Origin: Mobiluncus sp034180645
GTDB lineage: Bacteria; Actinomycetota; Actinomycetes; Actinomycetales; Actinomycetaceae
Direction: 5' to 3'
Length of the DNA stretch: 64,000 nucleotides
NCBI RefSeq assembly: GCF_034180645.1
Contig: NZ_JAXFNY010000009.1
Span: forward strand, 1-64,000
The translations under genes and the position numbers were made by a program. A model generated the notes under the pieces. The model was given only the letters and a program-made list of their open reading frames with translations. It made no database searches and was not told where the DNA came from. This document shows positions 1 through 7,581 of this stretch, in pieces (position 1 is the stretch's first letter; every line of letters starts with the position of its first letter).

Positions 1-90
1 TTGCTGCATCGAAAGCCCCTCAGCAAGGATCCGATCCTCGACCAAACGCACAACCCGATCCTTCGATTCCTGATCAAACTTCTTCGGCAT
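1..90 (-). CDS. IS3-family transposase OrfA, N-terminal part (runs off the window)
   Basis: The visible 30 codons start with MPKKFDQESKDRVVRLVEDR, which is typical of the OrfA helix-turn-helix protein of IS3-family elements in actinobacteria. OrfA binds the IS ends and is normally joined to the OrfB DDE catalytic subunit by a -1 frameshift. The ATG lies about 50 bp inside the probable IS end. Only the N-terminus is visible, so intactness cannot be judged. Confidence 0.75.
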   Translation of the reverse strand, partial: MPKKFDQESKDRVVRLVEDRILAEGLSMQQ

Positions 91-140
91 AATCCAGATT
101 TTCCCATCTACTCAAACGGAACAAAACCTGGGACACTTCA
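1..140 (-). mobile_element. End of an IS3-family insertion sequence (partial)
   Basis: The minus strand from about position 140 begins TGAAGTGTCCCAGG, then a short leader, then a transposase start codon at position 90. This is the layout of an IS3-family left end (terminal inverted repeat, then orfA). The rest of the element lies outside the window. The element starts exactly where the DUF3800 reading frame is cut off; the stop codon TGA of that frame is formed by the first IS bases. The exact terminal base and the target duplication cannot be fixed without the other end. Confidence 0.7.
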
Positions 141-542
141 GCCAAAGCTTTTTGTGTCTTGGCCATCGATGATGATTTTTGCGTTTTTTACCGTGTTGAA
201 GGTGTGGGTTAACAGCAGCGAAATAGCGAAGGATTTTAGTTTACTCGGAGATTTGCGAAGCGTCTCAGAATAGAGAATCGTTTTGTCTATCACCAGTACT
301 CGAACAGCAAAATTCACTGGCTCGATTGCCTCAAAAAACATTCTCTTGTGTGATTTTTTGGTTTTATGAAATTTAAACTCGGTCTTTCGATGCAACTGTT
401 GTGATAAATCGCTAACTTTCTGGTCGAGGAGTTCTATCTGCCGTGTATCATCGAAGACGCAGGCTGCCATAACTAGAAACCGAGTCGATCCTTTCCCAAA
501 CTTCATCCCTCCATCGCCAGAGTCATCAATATACACATGCAT
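138..542 (-). pseudogene. DUF3800 family protein, 3'-truncated by an IS3 element
   Basis: The 134 visible residues begin MHVYIDDSGDGG, the acidic N-terminal motif of DUF3800 proteins, a family of unknown function often found in mobile and defence-rich regions. Family members are usually about 200 to 280 residues, so roughly the C-terminal third to half is missing. The frame ends at the inferred terminus of the IS3 element: the last residues (DGQDTKSFG) still look like family sequence and the stop is made by IS bases. The gene is AT-rich relative to the core genes to the right, in line with acquired DNA. I infer an inactive remnant. Confidence 0.75.
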
Positions 543-691
543 AACCTGTGATTATATCCCTCTTATCTCACCAGCCGGGGTAGATGTTGTTTCGCTGTGG
601 CTTGTGAAGTCATCATCGTACCCCCTCTCCCATCATTGTACTTCAGGTAATATCGAAAGAACTAGAGCTGCTTTCCGCTCTGGTGTGGGTG

Positions 692-801
692 AGCTACTTG
701 AACCGGAACCCAAATAACCCCCGTCCTCACCTACATCAGTGAGCGGGGGTTGATACGGGCGAACCGGCAGACTCCTCACAACAATGCTTGTGAACCGCCA
801 C
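692..801. repeat. Copy 1 of a ~110-bp direct repeat flanking a three-gene cassette
   Basis: This sequence recurs almost unchanged at 2443-2553. Both copies start AGCTACTTGAACCGGAACCC and end CTTGTGAACCGCCAC. A few substitutions and a 1-base indel separate them. Each contains an interrupted palindrome (CCCCCG..CTCAC with a loop and GTGAGCGGGGG) able to fold into a GC-rich hairpin like a terminator. The two copies bracket the genes at 936-2426. The rest of the 543-935 stretch holds no gene I can support, only one TTGTGA-containing short repeat near 600. Confidence 0.85.
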
Positions 802-935
802 GTACCATGATGAACAGGCCATTGCAGATGAGCATTTCGGTTGGTAAACGAACACCATATCGAAGTAAGACTCTTATGGAATAGAATGAGTAGCAGGCAG
901 ATGGCGGGATACCGGAGATTGTTGAGGGAGCATTA

Positions 936-1460
936 ATGGGCGATAGTGGTGTTTTGCGGTGTTGCTCCTTCACTGAGAAGCCGTACATCTGGATTCACCC
1001 TGGAGATGAATTTAACGGGGAAATAATGCCTGGTCGTCAATGGTATGAGATGCCATGCTGGATTAGTGACGATATGGCACTTGACTTGAATACTCTGGAA
1101 GCTCATATGTTTGAACGTATGCATCTTCGGGCTGAAATGGATGATTTGCTAGAACGAGCCTCATATGGGAATCTGCAACAAGATCCAGAGTTCGTGAAAG
1201 CAACAAGGGATGCCACCAGGACCCGCCTTGATGTTGAAGTTATAGAACTGCGAGTGCCTGAACCCTTCGACGTGAACGGAAATCGTTGCCGTTCACGAAT
1301 CTACTGTTTTGAGCCAGAACACGATAGAGATTCCCTGGTGAGTCTGGGAAGCTACGTAAAGGTGCTGGACAGACAACGATGGCGCGAACTCCAAGATAGC
1401 TTCATCCATAAGTGCTCACAACGTAAGATTTCTTTCATGACTCCACGTAGCCCCGCATGA
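936..1460 (+). CDS. Putative toxin of a HigBA/TAC-like module (hypothetical protein)
   Basis: This 174-residue protein is not recognised with certainty. Its last ~60 residues (SRIYCFEPEHD ... SYVKVLDRQRWRELQ ... CSQRKISF) have the layout of RelE/HigB-type toxins: a hydrophobic strand, a basic patch with a K-containing strand, then a C-terminal basic helix. It lies upstream of an XRE antitoxin-like gene and a third gene, which is the toxin-antitoxin-chaperone order. The N-terminal ~100 residues are longer than in classical HigB and unexplained. There is a 127-bp gap before the next gene, so the antitoxin could have its own promoter. The toxin role is inferred from order and weak pattern similarity only. 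Alternatively it is an unrelated accessory protein. Confidence 0.45.
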   Translation: MGDSGVLRCCSFTEKPYIWIHPGDEFNGEIMPGRQWYEMPCWISDDMALDLNTLEAHMFERMHLRAEMDDLLERASYGNLQQDPEFVKATRDATRTRLDVEVIELRVPEPFDVNGNRCRSRIYCFEPEHDRDSLVSLGSYVKVLDRQRWRELQDSFIHKCSQRKISFMTPRSPA

Positions 1461-1587
1461 ATCTGCGCAATCTACCGTTTTCTGTTACCGAACCATCTGA
1501 CGTATGCTAAGAAAGACATATCAAGATTCATTTGAGCCAACTTGCGTAGGAAACGTGGAATAATTTGGGCTATGGAAAGGTAAGGAC

Positions 1588-1986
1588 ATGCAGGAACCAA
1601 CCGAGAAACAAGTATATACCTTAGCACGCGCCCAAGTACGTCGTGACCGTCAGCTCATTGAAGCTCTGGTCAAGATTCGCCGCGCCCGCGAACAGGATGG
1701 TCTGACGCAAAAGGTAGTAGCTGAGCGTATGGGAAATGACCAGTCCTATATCTCGCGATTTGAGAATTTGCAGGTCAACCCTAACCAACGGACGATTAGG
1801 GCTTACGCCATTGCAATTGGTGCGGAGATAGAATACACGGTTCGTCCGGTACCGAATGTAACAGCAGTGGAAAACATTAGCGCCCCCAGCGACGAAGCGG
1901 AAAAATTGTGGGAACGTGTCTCTAGGGAAACTCTGGATCAGTCACCCGACTATCCCACACGAACACAAATCCTGGCAGAGGCGTGA
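1588..1986 (+). CDS. XRE/Cro-type helix-turn-helix protein, probable HigA-like antitoxin
   Basis: In this 132-residue protein residues ~25-85 form an XRE helix-turn-helix: a helix ending in EQDGLTQKVVAERMG, the turn NDQSYISRFEN, and RTIRAYAIAIGAEIEYTV, which is very close to the HigA-type antitoxin consensus. The remaining ~45 C-terminal residues are a polar extension. In toxin-antitoxin-chaperone systems a C-terminal extension of the antitoxin is where the SecB-like chaperone binds. The stop overlaps the next start by 4 bp (GTGA), so the two are translationally coupled. It would bind its own operator and neutralise the upstream toxin; that role is inferred. Confidence 0.6.
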   Translation: MQEPTEKQVYTLARAQVRRDRQLIEALVKIRRAREQDGLTQKVVAERMGNDQSYISRFENLQVNPNQRTIRAYAIAIGAEIEYTVRPVPNVTAVENISAPSDEAEKLWERVSRETLDQSPDYPTRTQILAEA

Positions 1987-2426
1987 TACACATGCAAGTT
2001 ACAGACTCGGGAGTCATCAGGTTGATGACCGCACCTTTAAAGCTGATGGGGTTCGACTCTGAGGAAGTCAAGCCACCTAAGCCCTATGTTAGAATAATTG
2101 TTTCACCTCCTGATACGAAGGAGCCATTCGATTTGAATAAGATTCGTTATCGCTCAGAAGTGTGTTTAGTTTCGTCAGACTGGCTGACTACGGGTAGCAC
2201 ATTTGTGGAGCTGAATGTTGAAGAAGAAATCAGTCCTAACGATGGTACGCTACCCAACAGGAATTACACCGAACTTTGCGAAAAATACTTGGATTCCACC
2301 ATTCCGATGTTACTGTCGATGTCCTCACAAAGTTTTGGAGTATTGAAAGGATTATTGCAGGGCAAAGGTACTGATTTCAATGAGGAACTGCCAGAAGTCG
2401 AAGTCACGTTGCCAGCCCCTGAATAA
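1983..2426 (+). CDS. Putative SecB-like chaperone of a TAC module (hypothetical)
   Basis: The start is GTG at 1983, overlapping the antitoxin stop; an in-frame ATG at 1992 is an alternative. The 147-residue protein has a beta-rich first half (PYVRIIVSPP, SEVCLVSSDW, TFVELNVEEEIS), then helices and a tail ending LPEVEVTLPAPE. This overall pattern resembles SecB and SecB-like chaperones of about 150-180 residues, whose tails carry a similar proline/valine motif. Overlap with an XRE antitoxin is the hallmark arrangement of toxin-antitoxin-chaperone operons such as Rv1955-Rv1957. Similarity is weak, so the assignment rests mostly on position. Confidence 0.4.
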   Translation: MIHMQVTDSGVIRLMTAPLKLMGFDSEEVKPPKPYVRIIVSPPDTKEPFDLNKIRYRSEVCLVSSDWLTTGSTFVELNVEEEISPNDGTLPNRNYTELCEKYLDSTIPMLLSMSSQSFGVLKGLLQGKGTDFNEELPEVEVTLPAPE

Positions 2427-2442
2427 CCGAGTGCTACGGGCA

Positions 2443-2553
2443 AGCTACTTGAACCGGAACCCAAATAGCCCCCCGTCCTCACCTACGTCAGTGAGCGGGG
2501 GTTGATACGGGCGAACCGGCAGACTCCTCATAACAATGCTTGTGAACCGCCAC
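2443..2553. repeat. Copy 2 of the ~110-bp direct repeat flanking the cassette
   Basis: Begins 16 bp after the stop of the third cassette gene and matches 692-801 over its whole length in the same orientation. It keeps the CCCCCG...CTCAC / GTGAGCGGGGG hairpin, which could end transcription of the cassette. Two such long near-identical copies around one gene group suggest duplication or recombination-mediated movement of the cassette. Confidence 0.85.
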
Positions 2554-2949
2554 ATGCAACATTATACTGTACTTAACCTGGGGTTTTACCAGTTCATAAT
2601 GGTTTGAAATGTTGCACGATGGATTTTTTTATTGCAGTCTCCGCGCTTAGTTAGTGTCCCTCGCCCTCCGCGAGGGATTCGAACCCCCGGTTCACCAGCG
2701 CGGGCGGCAGCGAGCGAAGCTCGCATGAGTCGCCGCGAAAACGGTGAAGCCGTTAAGAAACGACCACCACTGGTCGTTTCAGGCGAAACACCACAAACAC
2801 CACCCTCGCCCTCCGCTTTTACCCCCGGCAATCGTTGATATTCTGCGGATTTTATGTTGATATAGCGGCGTTTTATCGTGCTTGTGTATTACCCATCTTT
2901 CGCTACGATGTTGCACGAAATGTTGCATGGATTGTGGCTAGTTGCATGT
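2554..2949. other. Gene-poor stretch with tRNA-3'-end-like sequence and short direct repeats
   Basis: No convincing gene. Read on the minus strand, about 2655-2690 contains GGGGGTTCGAATCCCTC followed by GCGGAGG. This has the form of a tRNA T-arm plus 3' acceptor strand, but no matching 5' half (CCTCCGC plus D-arm) follows at tRNA distance. The 14-mer GCGGAGGGCGAGGG (minus strand) occurs twice, near 2660 and 2808. A direct repeat AAATGTTGCA occurs at about 2608 and 2918. These are compatible with an old attachment-site or excision scar, but no integrase is visible. Confidence 0.35.
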
Positions 2950-3130
2950 TCTAGATCGGGGGCTTTGTCATGTCTAGGGAGGCCTGGGGAACTATTCGGT
3001 CGAGCGACCTGGTCACGACCAATATCCCAGCCCGCGCGCCTGTCTGCGTGCCACATCTTACGAATACCATAGACGCCAAAATTGTGTGCGTGAATCTCGC
3101 GTAGTTCTTCAGCAAGAATCCAATTCCACC
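2950..3130 (-). pseudogene. Fragment of IS3-family transposase OrfB
   Basis: Reading the minus strand from 3130 downward gives an open frame containing LAEELREIHAHNFGVYGIRK and then AGWDIGRDQVAR. This is the segment just before the catalytic DDE core in IS3-family OrfB proteins. After RDQVAR the match to the family fades (position ~2970), so only about 50 recognisable codons remain, with no start, DDE core or terminal repeats. It directly abuts the truncated sugar-kinase remnant, which suggests that IS activity removed the kinase 5' end. Confidence 0.7.
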
Positions 3131-3135
3131 CGGAT

Positions 3136-3750
3136 ATGTCTACTTGGTGCTACATCGGACCCAAGAGTTGGATTTCCGGAGCTGCAACGGCGGGCGCCTG
3201 CAACACGGTGGATTGGTTTAAAGGTTTGTCGCTGCGTCCCACCACTTACGATGAACTCGAAGCGGGGATGGATTACGCTGCTGATACTCCGGTCTTTCTG
3301 CCTTTCATTTTTGGCGAACGTAACCCCGGCTGGGGCGATAAACGCAAGGGCGGTTTCTTAGGTCTGACCTCGAAACACGATTTCAAGCTGACTTACCAGG
3401 CCGTATTGGAAGGGGTTTTGTTCAACCTTAAACAATGTTATGACGCCGTAACCAAACTGAACGGAGAACCCGAGCGCATCCTCATTTCGGGGGGAATCCT
3501 CCACTCCAGCATCTGGTCCCAGTTGGCAGCTAACGTGTTCGGACACACCCTGACTCCCTGTCTGGTGAAACAAAATTCCATGATGGGAGCCGCCCTTTGG
3601 GGAGCATATCTGCTGGATAGCACGCTATCCTTAGAGGATTACGAACCGCCAGTGGGTGAGGTAATCGTCCCGCAGGAAGAATACGCCGAAATCACCGCCC
3701 AGAAATATCAACGCTACCTGGAGGCCTATAGCGATAACGCCAACCGGTGA
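3136..3750 (+). pseudogene. FGGY-family carbohydrate kinase, 5'-truncated remnant
   Basis: The 204 residues correspond to the C-terminal actin-like domain of FGGY sugar kinases (xylulokinase, gluconokinase and relatives, usually ~500 residues). Recognisable pieces are TVDWF, PFIFGERNPGW, the ILISGGILHSSIW nucleotide-binding segment, and MMGAALWGAYL. The N-terminal sugar-binding domain (~290 residues) is absent; immediately upstream the sequence becomes an IS3 orfB fragment on the other strand. The ATG at 3136 is simply the first in-frame start after the junction. The remnant cannot be a working kinase. The substrate cannot be told from this half. Confidence 0.8.
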
Positions 3751-3878
3751 CGCTAGGCCGGTCCCGACTGGGTTCCACACCCTGATAACTCAATCCATTG
3801 CGCGAATGACTCGCTTTCCCACAGTTTGGCGACGTATTCCATGCTGGGAGCCTCGCGGCGAGGCGATATAGTGAAGTA

Positions 3879-4625
3879 ATGGAATTGGTGCTCTTGACTG
3901 CAATCGTCTTGCTGGGTACCTGCGTGCAAGGCTTGGCTGGGATGGGTTTCGGCATGATTGCAGTCCCGGTTTTGGTGGTGGCAGCCGGGGCTCACTACGG
4001 GATTCTGTGGGGAAACATTTGCGGCGGTTTAGTCACGTTACTGCTGTTCGTGACCGGTTTTCGAGATGTGAACTGGTATCGTTTCCGCTTGCTGATGCTC
4101 AGTGCCTTGCCAGCTTTGTTCGCTACCGTTGTGGCACTACGGTTTGTGCCCGATCGTGTTTTCTCATTTTTTGTGGGAATCATCATGCTGACCATGGTGT
4201 TCTTTTCCATTTTTGCCCCGCGTTTTCGGGCGATACCAGTTTTTTCGGGGTCTCTGATTTTCGGTTTCCTGGGGGGCATGATGAGCGCCCTGGTGGCCCA
4301 GTCCGGGCCGGTCATGGCGGCTTACTCGCAAACTACCCGATGGTCTCAGCGTGAGTTTGCGGCCACTTTGCAGCCACTGTTCCTGTGTTTCAACATTATT
4401 GTGGTGACCAGCAAAGTCTGGTTTGGCGGGCAAAGAGCCGTGCTCACTTCCCTACCTGCCCCCACGATTGCCGCTATCTTGGTGGCTATCCTGGTCGGCA
4501 CCGTCATTTCGCGATTGCTTAAGAAGTATGTCAAGCCTCAGTGGGCCCGCAACCTGGCGTTGGCCCTGGCCACCTTCGGGGCTTTGCGGGTCATTATCAG
4601 CGTGTTCTTTCCCGGCCTGCCCTAA
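3879..4625 (+). CDS. TauE/SafE family membrane exporter (DUF81)
   Basis: This 248-residue protein is very hydrophobic with about seven to eight predicted membrane segments. It opens with a TauE-type signature (LLGTCVQGLAGMGFGMIAVPVL) and has a related repeated half near residues 125-165 (GFLGGMMSALVAQSGPVMAAY). The length equals the usual 240-270 of the family, whose members move small organic or inorganic anions (sulfite, sulfoacetate, others) across the cytoplasmic membrane. The specific substrate cannot be inferred. It stands alone between the kinase remnant and the acetyltransferase. Confidence 0.85.
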   Translation: MELVLLTAIVLLGTCVQGLAGMGFGMIAVPVLVVAAGAHYGILWGNICGGLVTLLLFVTGFRDVNWYRFRLLMLSALPALFATVVALRFVPDRVFSFFVGIIMLTMVFFSIFAPRFRAIPVFSGSLIFGFLGGMMSALVAQSGPVMAAYSQTTRWSQREFAATLQPLFLCFNIIVVTSKVWFGGQRAVLTSLPAPTIAAILVAILVGTVISRLLKKYVKPQWARNLALALATFGALRVIISVFFPGLP

Positions 4626-4741
4626 AGTTCCCAAGACCGGTGTGGTCTCGTTTTCGGTTCTGCGGGTGCTCTACACTGTAGGTACGGCATCGTTCCCCAC
4701 GGCAGCCTGACAATCTATCCGCCTACCGCAAAGGAGTTCTG

Positions 4742-5341
4742 GTGAGTTTATCTGAAAAAGAAAAAATGCTGAACCAGATGCTCTATAACGCAGACCGAGA
4801 CCCCACTCTTTGCAGCGAAAGGGACCACGCCAAAGACTTGTGCCTTGAATACAATCAAATCCGGCCTTCCGACCACGCCGCTCAGTACCGCCTAATGCGG
4901 GAACTCTTGGGCAAAACCGGGCAAAATTTCACCATAACCGCCCCGTTTTGGTGTGACTACGGCTACAACATCGAAATCGGGGAAATCTTTTACGCCAACC
5001 ACAACACGGTGATGCTGGATTGCGCCCGGATTACCTTCGGCGACAATGTGTTCATTGCTCCGAACTGCGGGTTTCACACGGCGGGTCACCCGATTGACTT
5101 TGAGCGGCGTAACCAAGGTTTGGAGTACGGCCACAGCATTACCGTGGGCGACAACGTGTGGATTGGCGCCGCTGCGCAGGTCCTGCCGGGGGTGAGCATC
5201 GGCAGCAACGTGGTCATCGGTTCGGGCAGTATCGTCGTCAAAGATATCCCCGACGACTGCGTGGCCATCGGCAACCCCTGCCGGGTATTGCGTGAAATCA
5301 CCGAGGCCGACAAACTGACTTCTTGGAATCGCTTTGAATAA
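4742..5341 (+). CDS. Sugar O-acetyltransferase (maltose/galactoside acetyltransferase family)
   Basis: This 199-residue protein starts at GTG 4742 preceded by AAAGGAG. It has the N-terminal Maa domain (SEKEKMLNQMLYNADRDPTL) and then a left-handed beta-helix of hexapeptide repeats (residues ~65-185: IEIGEIFYANHN, ITFGDNVFIAPN, VWIGAAAQVLPGVSIG, VVIGSGSIVVKDIP). The family's catalytic histidine is visible as His116 in TAGHPID. The enzyme transfers acetyl from acetyl-CoA to a sugar hydroxyl in the cytoplasm and acts as a trimer. Length and motifs are complete. Sugar specificity is unknown; no sugar pathway genes adjoin it except the kinase remnant upstream. Confidence 0.88.
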   Translation: MSLSEKEKMLNQMLYNADRDPTLCSERDHAKDLCLEYNQIRPSDHAAQYRLMRELLGKTGQNFTITAPFWCDYGYNIEIGEIFYANHNTVMLDCARITFGDNVFIAPNCGFHTAGHPIDFERRNQGLEYGHSITVGDNVWIGAAAQVLPGVSIGSNVVIGSGSIVVKDIPDDCVAIGNPCRVLREITEADKLTSWNRFE

Positions 5342-5422
5342 AGCCAGATTTCTCTTGATTTTTTGCCTGGAGAACGCCGATTTGGGGAATCGTGCAGGTT
5401 AGGGCTAGACTTAATGACCTCA

Positions 5423-5495
5423 GCGCTCGTAGCTCAATGGATAGAGCATCTGACTACGGATCAGAAGGTTGGGGGTTCGAGTCCCTTCGGGCGCG
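5423..5495 (+). tRNA. tRNA-Arg (anticodon ACG)
   Basis: Full cloverleaf: acceptor GCGCTCG pairs with CGGGCGC (one G-U), D-arm AGCTCAATGGATAGAGC, anticodon arm TCTGA-CTACGGA-TCAGA with anticodon ACG, T-arm GGGGGTTCGAGTCCCTT. The discriminator base is G and CCA is not encoded. Confidence 0.97.
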
Positions 5496-5498
5496 CTG

Positions 5499-5535
5499 TT
5501 CCCCGGAATCCGCTGCAATCCAGCGGACCGGGGAA
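5499..5535 (+). terminator. Hairpin downstream of tRNA-Arg, probable terminator or processing signal
   Basis: TTCCCCGG and CCGCTG pair with CAGCGG and CCGGGGAA around a short loop, giving a strong two-part stem that begins 4 bases after the tRNA. Only a weak T tract follows (CTCATTT), so termination is likely but not certain. Confidence 0.65.
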
Positions 5536-5572
5536 AACTCATTTAACACCCACAATTTGTTCCGCAAGCCTC

Positions 5573-5605
5573 GGGCTGGCTGGCCGGGCTGGTACCAGCC
5601 AGCCC
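5573..5605 (+). promoter_or_regulatory. Two competing hairpins in the metNI leader
   Basis: GGGCTGGCTGG (5573-5583) is perfectly complementary to CCAGCCAGCCC (5595-5605). Inside it the palindrome GGCTGGTACCAGCC (5587-5600) can form a second, mutually exclusive hairpin. This lies about 50 bp before metN, so an attenuation-type control is possible. I see no SAM-riboswitch core sequence. Confidence 0.45.
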
Positions 5606-5657
5606 AAGACGGACGCTATTGCGGGGATTACAACAAAATCCGGTAAGGTTTAAGGCG

Positions 5658-6707
5658 ATGAAAACAAGCGAGCCGATGATTACCCTGAGCGGGGTTAGCA
5701 AAATCTATCATGTGAAGTCCGCGGCGGGCGGAACCGTGCATGCCTTGGACAACATTGACCTGACGATTGCCAAAGGTTCGATTCACGGTATCGTGGGACA
5801 ATCCGGGGCTGGTAAATCCACCTTAATTCGTTGCTTGACGGCGTTAGAAAAACCCACCACCGGCTCCATCACCCTTGACGGTCAAGAAATGACCACCTTG
5901 AATGAGACAGAACTGCGCCAGGCGCGACGCAAAATCGGGATGGTGTTCCAGGCCGCGAACCTGCTGGATTCCCGCACCGCGGCCGGTAACGTTGCCTATC
6001 CCCTCTATCTGGCTGGCGTACCGCACGGCAACCGCAAGGAAAAAGTCATGGAGTTGCTGCGGCTGGTAGGTTTACAGGATCGTGCCTCGTCCTATCCGTC
6101 GCAGCTTTCCGGAGGTCAGAAGCAGCGGGTTGGCATTGCTCGGGGTCTGGCCACCAGTCCTCAGGTCCTGTTGTGTGATGAACCGACTTCGGCGCTGGAT
6201 CAGGAAACCACCAGTCAGGTCCTGCACCTGATTCGTGACCTTTCGGAAAGTTTGGGGGTCACCGTGGTGATTATTACGCACGAGATGGCGGTGGTACGTG
6301 AAATTTGTGATTCCGTCACCCTGCTGGAACACGGCAAGATTATCCAAACCGGCACGGTTGAGGACATATTAACCGAGCCAGAAAGCCGTTTAGCGCTTGA
6401 CCTGGTTCCCCGTCCACAAGTGAAGAGCAAGCCGGTGCTAAACGGCAAACCGGCCGCGCTGGTAGACATTGCTTTCAACTCGAATCCGGGCAAGCCTACC
6501 GGTTCTGCCGTGATGTCAATGGTTGCCGCCGCGGGGGCGGATATTGCTGCCGGAACATTTGAGACTGTAGGAAACACCCAGGTCGGACGGCTCGCTTTGG
6601 CAGTTTCGGCTGAAAACATGAACGGTCTGATTGCGGCGATGCGCTCCAAAGGTGTGTATGCAACCGTCAGACCTCTGGAGGCTTTGAACTTGGAGGTGGA
6701 AAACTAA
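5658..6707 (+). CDS. metN: Methionine ABC transporter ATP-binding protein
   Basis: The likely start is ATG 5658 after AAGG, giving 349 residues; a longer frame upstream lacks family similarity. Walker A GQSGAGKST is at residues 47-55, the signature LSGGQ at 150-154 and Walker B VLLCDEP at 170-176. The C-terminal ~90 residues form the NIL (ACT-like) domain, which in MetN binds methionine and inhibits transport when cells are replete. MetN powers uptake of methionine together with MetI, encoded 1 base downstream. The substrate-binding lipoprotein MetQ is not in the window, so it must be encoded elsewhere or have been lost. Confidence 0.93.
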   Translation: MKTSEPMITLSGVSKIYHVKSAAGGTVHALDNIDLTIAKGSIHGIVGQSGAGKSTLIRCLTALEKPTTGSITLDGQEMTTLNETELRQARRKIGMVFQAANLLDSRTAAGNVAYPLYLAGVPHGNRKEKVMELLRLVGLQDRASSYPSQLSGGQKQRVGIARGLATSPQVLLCDEPTSALDQETTSQVLHLIRDLSESLGVTVVIITHEMAVVREICDSVTLLEHGKIIQTGTVEDILTEPESRLALDLVPRPQVKSKPVLNGKPAALVDIAFNSNPGKPTGSAVMSMVAAAGADIAAGTFETVGNTQVGRLALAVSAENMNGLIAAMRSKGVYATVRPLEALNLEVEN

Positions 6708-6708
6708 A

Positions 6709-7482
6709 ATGCTGGAACTCCTGCCCACCCTGCTGTCACAAAACGCAGATTTAGTAAATCAGGTGAACTCTATTGCTACATCAGTGCAATCCATTCTGCC
6801 CGCTGGACCTGGCGATCCGACTTGGTTTGACAACCCCGCCATCACGCGAGAGATGCTTCCTGCCACCCTGGAGACCTTAGCGATGACAGCCGTCTCGACT
6901 CTGTTTACAGTACTGTTTGGTCTACCGGTGGGGTTGTTTCTGGTTTCCACGGCGAAAACTGGCTTGACTCCCAACGCGGCGGTGAACAAGGTTTTGGGAT
7001 TTATTGTGAACTTGGGGCGTTCTCTGCCGTTCCTGATTTTGGCAGTATTTATCCTCCCGTTCACGCGCCTGGTCGTGGGGACCACCATTGGCTGGCAACC
7101 GGCCTGCGTCCCGCTGATAGTTGGGGCCACGCCATTCTTTGCTCGTCTGGTCGAATCCAACATTATGGGTGTGGATTCCGGCAAGATTGAGGCGGCGCAA
7201 ATGATGGGTGCCAGTCGCAGCCAAATCATGTGGGGCGTGCAAGTCCGCGAGGCGCTTCCTGCCCTGATTCAATCCACGACTGTGCTGGTCATCACCATCA
7301 TTGGCTATTCCGCGATTACCGGGGCTTTTGGCGGGGGCGGCTTAGGTTCTTTGGCCATTAACTACGGCTACTCTCGCTACCAAGCTGATACCCTGCTGGT
7401 TTCGCTAATTGTTATTGGCATCATCGTCATTGTCTTGCAGGCCATCGGGGACTTCTTTACCCGGGTTGCGGATCACCGCTAA
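6709..7482 (+). CDS. metI: Methionine ABC transporter permease
   Basis: This 257-residue membrane protein has a strong Shine-Dalgarno (GGAGGTG) inside the end of metN. A periplasm-facing N-terminal stretch of ~55 residues is followed by five to six membrane helices. The EAA loop that docks on the ATPase is seen as KIEAAQMMGASRSQIMWGV, and downstream GYSAITGAFGGGGLGSLAINYGY is characteristic of MetI. The operon order metN-metI is standard. The N-terminus is longer than in MetI of proteobacteria (~217 residues), but the start is fixed by the ribosome site. Confidence 0.92.
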   Translation: MLELLPTLLSQNADLVNQVNSIATSVQSILPAGPGDPTWFDNPAITREMLPATLETLAMTAVSTLFTVLFGLPVGLFLVSTAKTGLTPNAAVNKVLGFIVNLGRSLPFLILAVFILPFTRLVVGTTIGWQPACVPLIVGATPFFARLVESNIMGVDSGKIEAAQMMGASRSQIMWGVQVREALPALIQSTTVLVITIIGYSAITGAFGGGGLGSLAINYGYSRYQADTLLVSLIVIGIIVIVLQAIGDFFTRVADHR

Positions 7483-7581
7483 AACCCCTGGTCCCATAGT
7501 TCAATAACGAATTACACGAGTTATGCCGTTAGAATTGCCCCAGACTGTCTCAACTGTTGGCGATTCTCGGAAGGAGGGGTT

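Noticed and set aside
2655..2740. A tRNA gene on the minus strand
   Set aside because: Only a T-arm and 3' acceptor strand can be recognised. No matching 5' acceptor, D-arm or anticodon arm is present at the right distance.
2586..2831. An 81-codon minus-strand frame and a 68-codon plus-strand frame
   Set aside because: They run through the tRNA-3'-like sequence (GEPGVRIPRGG is the usual translation of a tRNA T-arm) and have no protein-like features.
3753..3860. Possible C-terminal remnant of a protein on the minus strand (SMEYVAKLWESESFAQWIEL)
   Set aside because: The segment looks somewhat protein-like, but it is only ~35 codons, shows no known motif, and its upstream part runs into the TauE gene. 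Evidence is too weak to annotate.
5500..5657. SAM riboswitch upstream of metNI
   Set aside because: Neither the SAM-I core nor a convincing SAM-IV core is present, only two competing hairpins.
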